Made by a program: the position numbers and the translations under genes. Positions 32,493-42,199 of a stretch of 64,000 bases of DNA are shown here, in pieces; within the stretch, counting starts at the first letter, position 1, and the number at the start of each line of letters is the position of its first letter. The DNA comes from an uncultured Clostridia bacterium (GTDB lineage: Bacteria > Bacillota > Clostridia > Peptostreptococcales > Anaerovoracaceae). A model generated the notes under the pieces. The model saw only the letters and a program-made list of their open reading frames with translations. It did no database searches and had not been told where the DNA came from. Where the stretch lies: NCBI GenBank assembly GCA_938049335.1, contig CALIYX010000025.1, positions 1 through 64,000 on the forward strand, read 5' to 3'.

Positions 32493-34766
32493 ATGCGAAA
32501 CCCTTTAAATAAACGAACTAAACGCGAGCTAAAACACGAGTGGGGAAGATATTTAGCTATATTTTGTTTTATAACTTTGATGATTGGATTTACATCGGGT
32601 ATGCTTGCGACCGACCATAGCATGGAAGTTACATATAACGAGAGCTTTGAAAAATACAATGTAGAAGACGGCCACTTTCGTCTTTCTGCTGCTCCTGATG
32701 AAAGTTTTATAAAAAGTATTGAAGACGAAAACGATGTTAAACTCTATGACATATCATACAAGGAAGTGAAAGCTGGCAAAAATAAATATCGTATATTTGT
32801 AAACCGTGAAAAGGTGAACAAAGCGAGTCTCATGGATGGCAGGCTTCCAGAAAAGAGCGATGAGCTTGGCATAGATAGACTATTTGCCAAAAACAATTCC
32901 CTGAAAATTGGTGACACCGTCAAATTAAAAGGTAAGAAATTTAAAATCGTCGGACTCATTGCACTTTCCGATTACAGTGCCCTATTCCCAAAGAATACGG
33001 ACACAATTTTTAATGCTCAGGACTTTACAGTAGCAACAGTTACAAACGAAGGCTTTGATCGCTTAAGCGATGCTGCGACAACACATGTACTCGCATGGAA
33101 GAATAGTAAAAACCTTAGTGAAACTAAACAAAAAAAGCTCTATGATGACTTAGCTAAGTATATTGCTATCAAGGCGGCCTATCAGCAAATCACTCTTGAT
33201 GAATTCATACCGGCCAAGGAAAATCAGGCAATAATATTTACGGGAAACGACATTGGTAGGGATCAATCCGTAATACTCGTTTTGCTTGCTATAGTCATGA
33301 TTATAATGGCGTTTATCTTTGCTATTACAACGCTTAGCATGATAGATAAGGAATCGAAATCTGTCGGAACTCTGCTCGCATCTGGATACACACGTGCCGA
33401 ACTAACATGGCACTATATGAGAATTCCTATACTCATTAGCTTACTCTCTGCGATTTTGGGAAATATCCTAGGATACACCTATTTTAAAGGCCTCGTTGCA
33501 GGGCTTTACTATAATTCCTACTCGCTTCCTCCATTTAAGATGACTTGGAGTTCATATGCTTTTTATGCGACGACAGTTTCGACGATAATCATAGTTTTGC
33601 TCGTAAACCTTTTGATTATCAGCTATTCGCTCAGGCGTTCGCCGCTTAAGTTCCTAAGACATGACCTTAAGAGAAATAAATCAAAGAATGCTACCAAACT
33701 TCCACCTTTGAGCTTTATGTCTAGATTTAGGCTGAGAGTAATCCTTCAGAATAAAGGAAACTTCCTAGTTTTGTTCCTCGGAGTTGTCTTTGCTAGCACG
33801 CTGATGATTTACAGCATGACAATGCAAACACTCTTCATTCACTACAAGGACACGGTAGCCAAGACTGCTCCAGCAAAATACCAGTATGTACTAAAAACTC
33901 CTACTGAGACTGCAAACAAGGATGCAGAAAAAATCTGTGTAAACACCCTGAAATACAAGCAGAAAGGCTTCGAAAATCCAGACGATATCTATGTTTTAGG
34001 CGTTCCTGATAAGTCAGCGTACTATAAGAATATGCCTAAACTACCTAAGGACGATAAATCCGTCCTCGTAAGTGATAGCTACCTTCAGAAATACGACCTC
34101 AAGGTCGGTGACAGAATAAAGCTTACAACTGAATACAAAGACAAAAGCTACACATATAAAATTGCTGGAAGCTATGAATACAAGCAGGGACTTTCGGTAT
34201 TCATGAGACAAAGCCTCTTCAGAAAGGACTTTGATAAACCTGACGACTGGTTCAATTCATACCTTACAAATGAGAAACTCAAAGACATCCCGGAAAGCAA
34301 TATCCATGTTATAAACACTCCTGAGGATTACACTGCCATAGCAGATCAAATGCTTAATTCCATGGCAGGTATCTTCGAGATGGTAGTGCTCGTCTCAGCA
34401 ATAATGAGCATCATCTTAGCCTACCTAGTCACAAAGGTTATTCTAGATAATAATGTAGTTTCAATATCCCTTATAAAGATTTTGGGCTACAGAAGCTCTG
34501 AAATTGCAAAGCTATATGTAATTTCAAGTGCGATAATCTTCCTTATAAGCCTTGTTTTGAGCATACCTATCGGCACTAAAATCATGGCAGTATCATATAA
34601 AATATCAACTAGCTCCTTCTCAGGCTGGGTAGATTTATACATCAGCACATCAGTATATGTCAAGACTTTGATAATATCTGTAGCGAGCTTTGTTGTTTCA
34701 GCTGCTTTGCAGTTTAGGCACATCAAAAGGATTCCGATTTCCGAGGCCCTCAAAAACAACGAGTAG
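32493..34766 (+). CDS. FtsX-like ABC permease
   Basis: The 757-residue protein has an N-terminal span (ILFCFITLMIGFTSGML region), an extracytoplasmic domain at about 50-260, three spans at 265-385 (FtsX domain 1), a second extracytoplasmic part at about 450-615, and three C-terminal spans (FtsX domain 2). This is the layout of large type VII-fold permeases that do mechanotransmission or extrude lipids, peptides or antibiotics across one membrane. The partner ATPase is immediately upstream. The metal-type operator hints at a link with metal status, but the substrate is unknown. Confidence 0.88.
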   Translation: MRNPLNKRTKRELKHEWGRYLAIFCFITLMIGFTSGMLATDHSMEVTYNESFEKYNVEDGHFRLSAAPDESFIKSIEDENDVKLYDISYKEVKAGKNKYRIFVNREKVNKASLMDGRLPEKSDELGIDRLFAKNNSLKIGDTVKLKGKKFKIVGLIALSDYSALFPKNTDTIFNAQDFTVATVTNEGFDRLSDAATTHVLAWKNSKNLSETKQKKLYDDLAKYIAIKAAYQQITLDEFIPAKENQAIIFTGNDIGRDQSVILVLLAIVMIIMAFIFAITTLSMIDKESKSVGTLLASGYTRAELTWHYMRIPILISLLSAILGNILGYTYFKGLVAGLYYNSYSLPPFKMTWSSYAFYATTVSTIIIVLLVNLLIISYSLRRSPLKFLRHDLKRNKSKNATKLPPLSFMSRFRLRVILQNKGNFLVLFLGVVFASTLMIYSMTMQTLFIHYKDTVAKTAPAKYQYVLKTPTETANKDAEKICVNTLKYKQKGFENPDDIYVLGVPDKSAYYKNMPKLPKDDKSVLVSDSYLQKYDLKVGDRIKLTTEYKDKSYTYKIAGSYEYKQGLSVFMRQSLFRKDFDKPDDWFNSYLTNEKLKDIPESNIHVINTPEDYTAIADQMLNSMAGIFEMVVLVSAIMSIILAYLVTKVILDNNVVSISLIKILGYRSSEIAKLYVISSAIIFLISLVLSIPIGTKIMAVSYKISTSSFSGWVDLYISTSVYVKTLIISVASFVVSAALQFRHIKRIPISEALKNNE

Positions 34767-34777
34767 CCCTTTTGATG

Positions 34778-34827
34778 AGAAGTCGCCGTCGCCCTATGGA
34801 TTTAGGCGCGCGACCGCACAGGCTTCT
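34778..34827 (+). terminator. Long GC-rich hairpin after the ABC operon
   Basis: Nested arms AGAAG/CTTCT, GTCGC/GCGAC and GCCCTA/TAGGC fold most of this 50-nt stretch, which is richer in GC than its surroundings. Only ACTTTTGAT follows, a weak T-run, so it may be a terminator or an mRNA-stabilising stem. Confidence 0.45.
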
Positions 34828-34869
34828 ACTTTTGATAAAAAATTGTATAAAATTATTTTCCATCAAAAA

Positions 34870-34913
34870 ATGTAACCGATGTTACATAATTATCTTTTGT
34901 GTATATGTATAAT
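34870..34913 (+). promoter_or_regulatory. CRP/FNR-type dyad and promoter of the hemerythrin/PAS gene
   Basis: The perfect dyad ATGTAAC-CGAT-GTTACAT occupies 34870-34887. The TATAAT at 34908-34913 puts the transcription start near 34920, so the dyad centre is at -41.5. That is the class II activator position of CRP/FNR-family proteins, and it replaces a recognisable -35 hexamer. Confidence 0.75.
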
Positions 34914-34982
34914 AGAGACATAAAAGATAGTAAATGAGCCGAGGCTCATATTAGGATAATTGATTTTAAAAGGAGAATAGAT

Positions 34983-36608
34983 ATGAAACCATTAGATTTA
35001 AACCGTTCAGTACACGACCTAGTTAAAGAATACCCTGAACTACAGCAGATCATGTACGATCTAGGATTCACAGAGATAAACAAGAAAGCAATGCTCAACT
35101 CAATTGGAAAGATCATGACAATTCCAAAGGGTGCAAAGATGAAGGGTATTTCGATGCTAGACGTTGTTAGCACTCTTACATCAAAGGGCTTTCAGCTCGT
35201 TGGCGAGATGCCAAGCACTGTAAACCTAGACGAGGCAGGTAGCGATGAGGTTAAGCCTTCTGGCGCACCTGAATCAAAGGAAGAAAGAACTGCGCTTCTC
35301 AAGGGCTACCTAAAAAGACTTGGAGAAGGCGAAGATCTAGAGTCTGTTAAAGCTGATTTCGTTGAGAAGTTCAACAGTGTTGACGCTTCAGAGATCATGC
35401 AGGCTGAGCAGGAGCTCATCGCAGAAGGAACTCCAATTACTGAGATTCAGAAGCTTTGCGACCTACACTCAGCACTTTTCCATGGTGCAACACAGGAGGA
35501 GAAGATTGCGAATGCTGGAAGCGCCGTAATTGAGTCAATGAAGGCAAAGAAGCAGGAAGAGATTAAGAATACTCTAGCTGCTAACAGCGCTGGCCCAATG
35601 AGCACAGCAGAAGAAAGAGAAAAGCTTCAGCAGGACAAGCTTCAGCTTGCAGCAACCCTAATTGCAATCCCTGGCCACCCACTCGAAACTTTGACACGTG
35701 AAAACGATGTTCTAGCTCAGAGAATTAGCGATACAAGAGCTGCTATCGAAAACAAAGCTAGCAACGAAGAGATTCTAAATAAGCTTGAGGGCGTAAGAGA
35801 AATCGCTATCCACTATGCGGAAAAAGGCGACCTTATCTACCCTCACCTAAATGTAAAGTACGGCATTTCAGGTCCATCAAATGTTATGTGGACTGTTGAC
35901 GATGAGATTAGAGATGAGATGACTGCTCTAACAAAGAAATGCACTTTTGATGACGCATGGTTCGAAAAGGTTTCAGCAGTTTTGACAAGAGCTGAAGAGA
36001 TGATCTACAAGGAGTCAAATATCCTCTTCCCTATCTGTGCACTAAACTTTGCTACTGAAGATTGGTATAGAATCTACCACGACTCCAAGGACTACGCAGA
36101 CTGCATGGGCATCGTTGCCAATGTTTGGCCTGAGGCTGAGGAATATGAGAAGACAATGTTCGATAAGAAGGCAGAAGGTGAAGCTGTTGAAAATGCTGCA
36201 TCATCGTCTAATAACGATGAAATTGTAATGCCTGGCGGACACGTTACTCTTGAGCAGCTAACTGCTCTTTTGAACACAATTCCAGTTGAGATTACATTCG
36301 TAGATGAAAACAATATCAACCGCTACTTTAACGAAGGACCAAAGCTCTTTAAGAGACCTTCTATGGCTATAGATAGAGAAGTTTTCACCTGCCACCCTCC
36401 TAAGATTGAGCCAATGGTTAGAACAATCATCGAGGACTTCAGAAACGGCGTTAGAGACGAATTCCCAGTATGGGCAGAAAAGCAGGGCAAGACAATGCTA
36501 ATCAAGTACATGGCAGTGCGTGACAAGAACGGAAAGTACCTAGGAACAGCTGAGTTTGTTCAGGAAATGGACTTTGCAAAGGAGCACTTCCAGAGAGAAG
36601 ATAACTAG
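34983..36608 (+). CDS. DUF1858-DUF438-hemerythrin-PAS protein
   Basis: The 541-residue soluble protein has four parts. Residues 1-70 are DUF1858 (LNRSVHDLVKEYPELQQIMY); about 90-170 is DUF438 (LKRLGEGEDLESVKADF, LCDLHSALFHG). About 220-385 is a hemerythrin-like four-helix domain with ligands in IPGHPLETLTREN, IHYAEKGDLIYPHL and EMIYKESNILFPI. About 430-535 is a PAS domain with EVFTCHPPKIEPMVRTIIED. One expected His of the iron site appears as Asp in WTVDDEIRDEM. Such proteins are associated with nitrosative or oxygen stress in anaerobes. An AAAAGGAGAATAG site sets the start. Confidence 0.88.
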   Translation: MKPLDLNRSVHDLVKEYPELQQIMYDLGFTEINKKAMLNSIGKIMTIPKGAKMKGISMLDVVSTLTSKGFQLVGEMPSTVNLDEAGSDEVKPSGAPESKEERTALLKGYLKRLGEGEDLESVKADFVEKFNSVDASEIMQAEQELIAEGTPITEIQKLCDLHSALFHGATQEEKIANAGSAVIESMKAKKQEEIKNTLAANSAGPMSTAEEREKLQQDKLQLAATLIAIPGHPLETLTRENDVLAQRISDTRAAIENKASNEEILNKLEGVREIAIHYAEKGDLIYPHLNVKYGISGPSNVMWTVDDEIRDEMTALTKKCTFDDAWFEKVSAVLTRAEEMIYKESNILFPICALNFATEDWYRIYHDSKDYADCMGIVANVWPEAEEYEKTMFDKKAEGEAVENAASSSNNDEIVMPGGHVTLEQLTALLNTIPVEITFVDENNINRYFNEGPKLFKRPSMAIDREVFTCHPPKIEPMVRTIIEDFRNGVRDEFPVWAEKQGKTMLIKYMAVRDKNGKYLGTAEFVQEMDFAKEHFQREDN

Positions 36609-36694
36609 TTACAATAACTAAGGATATTATCAGCAAATTGTACCCCCAGAGTTCAATAAACTGAGATAAATTGCTATCAAAGGCAAATAAACCA

Positions 36695-36730
36695 GAAAAA
36701 GCCCGCTTGCAAAGCAAGCGGGCTTTTTGT
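36695..36730. terminator. Bidirectional terminator
   Basis: Perfect 10-bp arms GCCCGCTTGC and GCAAGCGGGC with a 3-nt loop are flanked by AAAAA and TTTTT, so it can stop both the DUF438 gene and the surface-protein gene that converge here. Confidence 0.93.
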
Positions 36731-36738
36731 TACTGTGA

Positions 36739-39700
36739 CTATCTAATTATGGCATTAAGTGCTGAATCAGGTATAAAAGTCTTACCTCCAAGAACGATTT
36801 GTTCCTTAATAGAATTGGATTTTACATATTCACTAGCTGATTCAGTATTATTCCCATTTATCAAAAGTAGTGGCGCACCTAGTTTTTCTGCCAGAACACC
36901 TCCACAAAGTCCATCTGGGAAATTATCACCGTATCCAATGACTACACTATTAGGTTTTTTAAAGAAAAACTTTGCAATTTCTGTTGAAGTTCTATATCTG
37001 TCTTCTCCAAACACTCTTGCTGTAGTTCCCATTCCCTTAAGCGTTCCCTCAACAGTTCTGCTTACGGATATATATCCACCTATTATGGTGTATTTTCTGC
37101 TATTTATACTCTTTAGGTATGTAAGCTGTTCGCTAGACAATGAGTTATCTACAATCAGTATTGGTCGTCCTGATGCTGACGCTGAGAGGCTATCGGCAAA
37201 TCCATAGCCTGAGCAGATCAAAATTTCCTCATTGTTAACACCAGCCTCTTTTAGGATAGCCATATTTGTTGCAAAACGATCTTCTCCAGAAATTCTCTTT
37301 ACAGTGAATTTATTTTCCAATTTCGTTCTCATAGTCTCTGGCATTACAGCCTTTCCACCTAGCAGGTAGACCTTGCTTGATTTTCCAGGCTTAAGGTACT
37401 TATTGATATAGTCTAAAGCACCCTGCATATTATGTTCGTTAATCAGAAGAAGTGGTGCATTGTTTACCTTTGCAAGATATGCCCCTGAAAGAGCATCCGC
37501 ATAATTATCACCATATGCAACAACTACTGCATCAAACTTATCAACATTCATGACCTTCCTAAGCTGTTCAGCCACCTTCAGTGAAGTCTCATATCGATCC
37601 ACACCAGCTATTCTAAGCGGTTCCTTTGCAGGCTCTTCTTTATGCTTTAGCTTAATTGTTAGATCGAGGAATGCCGTAGGAGGAATATATGTGACATCTG
37701 TCTTTCCATCCTTATCCTGATACATTCTTGACCCTGTTTTAAGTCTAATTTCAAAGTCCTCATCATCTAGGCTAAGTGGATTTGTATTGTAACCTATGTA
37801 CTTTGTTATATCTCTAGTCTTACCAGTACTGTATACCGCCTCAACTTTAAGTCCTGTAGGATCAAAAGTCTCTCCCACTGTGTACTCAGTCTTCTTAGGC
37901 TTCTGTGTAATCCTAAGCTCTTTAATTGTAGGTCCTATCATGAACATATGTGACGAATCGTTCTTGAAATATATATTTCCGTATTCATCAGCGATAGGGC
38001 TACAAATTACATACTGAGCATGAGCACCTGATGGAGTGAAAAGCGTAGGCGCAACTGTATACTGGTTCTGCCTGTTGTCTGTTTCAATCTGTACCTCAGA
38101 CGGTGCAGTTTGACCTGGTTTATCCTTGATAACTCTCATCTTTCCTGGTGTCAGGTTCTCAAAGAAGTATACGTATACGCTATGGTCATCCTTCTCGTAT
38201 GCTGTTGTCAGCAGGCTGCTCGCCTGTGGATATCCTCTAGTCTCAATTGAGTATGCAATAGTGTTACTCTTAAGGTCAATTACTGATATATTATGTCCAC
38301 TATATGGAGCGAAATTTCCGCTTCCACCAACGCCTATATATGCTCTTCCCTTGTAAATTACGGGAGTTGATGCACTAAAAGGAATGTATGACTTTGAGCT
38401 ACCTGATAGATACTTCTGGTAGTTCTTTGGAAGAAGCGAGAGCGTTTTGATGGAATCTCTATCAAAGCTTCCGTCCTCATTTAGCTTGACTGAGCAGAAG
38501 TATCCACCCTTTGTAACAAAGTAATACCTTGCTGTTTCCTTATCAAACATTATTGTGCTTCTGATATCGCCAACAAAGGTATCTTTGATTGAGTCAATTA
38601 CTCTTCCGTTTATAGGGTCTAGTGAAAGAAGCTCACCATAAGCTGTTCCTGTGCTCTTTCCGTCATCTGAGCCGACAACTATGTAGGTTCTAGCCTGCTT
38701 TGATGCTAGCTCTATTGCACCGGCATTTCCGTTTCCTACATAAGCACCTGCCCAGTAGTAACCACTTCCTTCGTGAACCCATGAAGCTGACTTAACTTCA
38801 TCATGTCTTGTCGGATCCTCGTCTGTGACTGATAGACAAACGAATTCTGCTCTGCTTTCTTCGCCAACCCAGAAACCTGTATAGATGTACCCATCCTTAT
38901 ATGCGATTGGGCAGTTTGGCTGTCCTCCGCGAGGTGCTTCGTAAATCCATAGCGACTCTAAGGTCTCTGCATCAAAGGCCTGAATCGTTCCGTCTTCGAG
39001 TCCCACGAAAATCATTCCCTCTGCGTAAGTAGGCGCATTTATTGCAAATGAAGATTTCTTCTTCATCTGTGCTGTCTTAACGATTTCACCTGTCATGGAG
39101 TCGAACTTTAGAATCGTTGTTCCTGCATAGTTATATATGTATCCGTCTACCATAATTGGGCATCCTAGAGAGCCATACATATCGGCAGATCCAAACTTTG
39201 TAGCCCAATAAAGCGCTGTTTCCGAGGCATTTCTTGGAAGTGGATAGTTTAGAACGCCATTGTTATTAGTGTCGTATCTAAAGTTTGGCCACTCCGCTTT
39301 TAGATCCTTGTTTAGCTTTGAATTTACTGGAGCCTTTACAAGGGTTACGTTTATAGAGGTCTGATTAGCCTGCTTAAATGTCTTTGACTGAGCAATATAG
39401 TCAGCATGTGTCACTGTATAAGTGTATGATGTTCCATTAACAAGAAGGAAGCTTCCGTCAGCCTCTGGATTTACGGCCTTGCCGCTCTTCTCATTCTTTA
39501 GGCTTATGCGTGAATCCTTAGGATTTGTATTGAATCTAACCGCTACAGGCTGTGCCTTTGACACCTTAATAGTGTACTTATTGCTCACATTTCCTGTCTC
39601 TGTATTTACAACTTCGATTTCAACATCTTCCTCAGACTTGCTTGCGTCAAGTTCTAGGTTCACTTTGACAGCTTTACCGTCCTGAGTTCTTACATAGTCA

Positions 39701-42123
39701 TTTCCACGAATCTTTGCAACATACCTTCCAACAGCTTCTTCACTTTCATCCTCTCCAGGGAAGGTGAAACTTAGGTCAATTGAGTTTACATCGCTAGGAA
39801 CCTCAGCCTGATACTTGTTTACCGTATCAAAATAGCCAGTCTTTCCGTTCGCATAAAGCTCAACTGTCTTACCAAAATTGTCTGTTATATCAAGTGAATG
39901 AAGCGATGTGCTTCTAACTGTGCTAATTTTATAGTCCTGATAATATGTAACTTCGCCTGATTTCTTTGATGCCGTCAAATTCACAGAGTTATTTAGTCCA
40001 CCGACATTGATAAACTTGTTTATTTTCTGAGAGCTAACTCCACTAAACCAATTTTCGGCCTTTGTCTTTGTTCCATCGTAGGTAGTGTAGTCGCCTCTTG
40101 TAATAACGATATCATTGCTAGCCTTCTCAATCTTTACATCAAAGATGCTCGAGTAATCTGGAACCACATACTTATAGCTGTGATCCTTCCAATCAAAGCT
40201 CTTTCCACTTGCCTCTTTAAATGTGTTAGGCGGATTTACATTGTAGTTTCTCGCAGTTGAAAGCGAGTTTATCAAAGCTTCCTTAACTGGTGTCTTGGCT
40301 TCAAAGGTGTTGGATTTGCCAGCTTCGACTTTGATTGAAGCTTTTGCGTGATAATCCTTATCTATAGTTGAAACCCACTCGTAATTGCCAGCTCCGACAT
40401 TAAAGATAGCCTCTGTATCCTTGACCTGGTCAGCCTTGATTGAACCACCCATTTGGTTTACAAGCTTTACATCAACGCCCTTTGCTTTTTTGACTGTAAC
40501 CCTATAGCTAGGTACCTTATTGATATCTACTCTATACGAATTCTCGGTATATGTATTTGTGTTCATTACCGAAATAGTTAAAGTGCCCTGACTTGTATTT
40601 ACTTCATGCTTGCCTGCCTCAACAAAATTATCATTTATTCGGATCAGATATCCTTCTGCTGCACTTCCGAAGCTTGCATTTGCGTTCTTTCTCTGTGTCG
40701 CTAAATCAAATGTAAGCTTGTCATCCGTGGTATCAAAACCATAGCTCATAGTCTCAGGATCAAAGTTAAGCGGTATAGAATTTCCGTTCTTATCGGTCAC
40801 CTCGAGCTTACTTAGCGTTGGCAATCTTTGAGTATCAACTGGATAGTACTGTCTCTGAATGTAGCCATTCTCTAACTGATGAACTACTTTGATCTTAAAG
40901 CTGTCTGCCGACATTCCATAATTGATTACATTCTTGAGCTTTCTATTATTGCTCGCCCATGGAATTACGTTCTTTGATTCACTCTCATCTCCATAGTCCT
41001 TGCCATCATATACGCCCTTGTAAACAGCATAAAGCTTGTACTTCCAAGAATAACCCTTTGGGGCGCCATCATTTGCCTTGATGTTTACATAAAGATCTGA
41101 ATCTGCATCGTATGGCTTTGTTGTGACATTATATCCATTCTTAACTGTGTGAAGCTCTGTCTTAGCTGGATTTCCTGACATGAACTTCATATCAGCAATC
41201 ATGTTATCAAGCATCAAAGGAGTATCGATTACCTTCTTCTCCCCCGCAGCCACTGTAAATGTTCCACTGACTTCGTTCTGTCCATGGGTCACAACAAACT
41301 TATACTCACCGCTATTCAAAGCAAGTGCCGCTCCATTTGTCCCCTTGAATTCCTTGCCATACTTATTGACAGCAGAAACACTAGCACCGCTAACAGCTCT
41401 GCCATCCATTGTCACATTAAAGCTTACTTTTGCCTTTTCCTCAGCATTCCATGCCTTGTACTTCTGATATGCCTCTTTGAGCTCATTCGTCAAAGCAACA
41501 GCCTTCTCCTTATCAGCTGTTGGAAGCTCACGCAGAGCCTTCTCATAAGCAGCTTTGACATCATCAAACTGCCTCTCCTCTGCGCTCTTGCTCTTGTGGT
41601 CAGCTAGTAAAGCAACAAGTGCTTGATATTCCTTAGTTTTTACATCAGTGTCAAGTCTCTCTGTAAACACTAGCGCGCCTGCATCTTTTCCGAGGCCCTT
41701 AAGGTCATACTTGTCACCGTTATAGTATCTGACATAATTTCCCACCTTACCGTCAATCTTTTTAATTTCGGTATCTAGATCCTCAAAACTATGCCCGCTA
41801 TTCTTAAGCGCAAGCCAAATAGGTTCCTTATCTACCACCCAAATATTGTGTGGCTCAAAAATAAGTCCATCCTCTTTGTTCATTGCAACCACAGCAAAAT
41901 GCGGTTCATCGAGCTTATTCTTGGTCTCATCGACCGTCGAAGGCTTATCAGCTGCCACACGTGGCTGCGCTGCTCTTTCACTTACCTGACTATCACTATT
42001 AGTCGTGTTTTCTGGAGTCGCTCCAGTATTCGCAAAGGCGAATTGAACACTGCTAAGCGTCATAGCAACAAGTAAAACAAATGCTAATAATTTTCTAGTT
42101 CTGCTTGCTTGTTTCATTTGCAT
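36739..42123 (-). CDS. Giant secreted surface protein: beta-sandwich repeats, beta-propeller, Ig-like and CWB2 domains
   Basis: The 1794-residue protein starts with a signal peptide (LLAFVLLVAMTLSSVQFAFA). After a helical stretch (about 150-225), two copies follow of a composite unit: a PEGA/carboxypeptidase-regulatory-like strand domain (about 230 and 540) and a cadherin-like beta-sandwich (about 431-535, LSKLEVTDKNGN; about 736-850, LHSLDITDNFGK). A third PEGA-like domain is at about 860-935. A PQQ-type beta-propeller covers about 945-1395 (EWPNFRYDTNNNG onward). A bacterial Ig-like domain is at about 1400-1500 (KTEYTVGETFDPTGLKVEAV). Three CWB2 cell-wall repeats end it (RIAGVDRYETS, RISGEDRFATN, RVFGEDRYRTS). 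It is anchored to wall polymers, and its transcript begins with a cobalamin riboswitch, so vitamin B12 should shut it off. Its ligand is unknown. Confidence 0.93.
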   Translation of the reverse strand: MQMKQASRTRKLLAFVLLVAMTLSSVQFAFANTGATPENTTNSDSQVSERAAQPRVAADKPSTVDETKNKLDEPHFAVVAMNKEDGLIFEPHNIWVVDKEPIWLALKNSGHSFEDLDTEIKKIDGKVGNYVRYYNGDKYDLKGLGKDAGALVFTERLDTDVKTKEYQALVALLADHKSKSAEERQFDDVKAAYEKALRELPTADKEKAVALTNELKEAYQKYKAWNAEEKAKVSFNVTMDGRAVSGASVSAVNKYGKEFKGTNGAALALNSGEYKFVVTHGQNEVSGTFTVAAGEKKVIDTPLMLDNMIADMKFMSGNPAKTELHTVKNGYNVTTKPYDADSDLYVNIKANDGAPKGYSWKYKLYAVYKGVYDGKDYGDESESKNVIPWASNNRKLKNVINYGMSADSFKIKVVHQLENGYIQRQYYPVDTQRLPTLSKLEVTDKNGNSIPLNFDPETMSYGFDTTDDKLTFDLATQRKNANASFGSAAEGYLIRINDNFVEAGKHEVNTSQGTLTISVMNTNTYTENSYRVDINKVPSYRVTVKKAKGVDVKLVNQMGGSIKADQVKDTEAIFNVGAGNYEWVSTIDKDYHAKASIKVEAGKSNTFEAKTPVKEALINSLSTARNYNVNPPNTFKEASGKSFDWKDHSYKYVVPDYSSIFDVKIEKASNDIVITRGDYTTYDGTKTKAENWFSGVSSQKINKFINVGGLNNSVNLTASKKSGEVTYYQDYKISTVRSTSLHSLDITDNFGKTVELYANGKTGYFDTVNKYQAEVPSDVNSIDLSFTFPGEDESEEAVGRYVAKIRGNDYVRTQDGKAVKVNLELDASKSEEDVEIEVVNTETGNVSNKYTIKVSKAQPVAVRFNTNPKDSRISLKNEKSGKAVNPEADGSFLLVNGTSYTYTVTHADYIAQSKTFKQANQTSINVTLVKAPVNSKLNKDLKAEWPNFRYDTNNNGVLNYPLPRNASETALYWATKFGSADMYGSLGCPIMVDGYIYNYAGTTILKFDSMTGEIVKTAQMKKKSSFAINAPTYAEGMIFVGLEDGTIQAFDAETLESLWIYEAPRGGQPNCPIAYKDGYIYTGFWVGEESRAEFVCLSVTDEDPTRHDEVKSASWVHEGSGYYWAGAYVGNGNAGAIELASKQARTYIVVGSDDGKSTGTAYGELLSLDPINGRVIDSIKDTFVGDIRSTIMFDKETARYYFVTKGGYFCSVKLNEDGSFDRDSIKTLSLLPKNYQKYLSGSSKSYIPFSASTPVIYKGRAYIGVGGSGNFAPYSGHNISVIDLKSNTIAYSIETRGYPQASSLLTTAYEKDDHSVYVYFFENLTPGKMRVIKDKPGQTAPSEVQIETDNRQNQYTVAPTLFTPSGAHAQYVICSPIADEYGNIYFKNDSSHMFMIGPTIKELRITQKPKKTEYTVGETFDPTGLKVEAVYSTGKTRDITKYIGYNTNPLSLDDEDFEIRLKTGSRMYQDKDGKTDVTYIPPTAFLDLTIKLKHKEEPAKEPLRIAGVDRYETSLKVAEQLRKVMNVDKFDAVVVAYGDNYADALSGAYLAKVNNAPLLLINEHNMQGALDYINKYLKPGKSSKVYLLGGKAVMPETMRTKLENKFTVKRISGEDRFATNMAILKEAGVNNEEILICSGYGFADSLSASASGRPILIVDNSLSSEQLTYLKSINSRKYTIIGGYISVSRTVEGTLKGMGTTARVFGEDRYRTSTEIAKFFFKKPNSVVIGYGDNFPDGLCGGVLAEKLGAPLLLINGNNTESASEYVKSNSIKEQIVLGGKTFIPDSALNAIIR

Positions 42124-42158
42124 TTCCTTTCATAAAAATAGTTTACTTTTTTGGAAAT

Positions 42159-42182
42159 AAAAAAGTCGCCAATCTGCGACCG
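42159..42182 (-). terminator. Riboswitch-controlled terminator
   Basis: Arms GTCGC and GCGAC with a short loop are followed on the minus strand by TTTTTT. It sits between the cobalamin aptamer and the surface-protein ATG, making it the expression platform of the riboswitch. Confidence 0.85.
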
Positions 42183-42199
42183 TATTTACGCACCAAAAA

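Noticed and set aside
37796..42075. Several frames of 70-107 codons on the plus strand inside the giant surface-protein gene
   Set aside because: They are antisense shadows of a clearly coding frame and lack ribosome binding sites.
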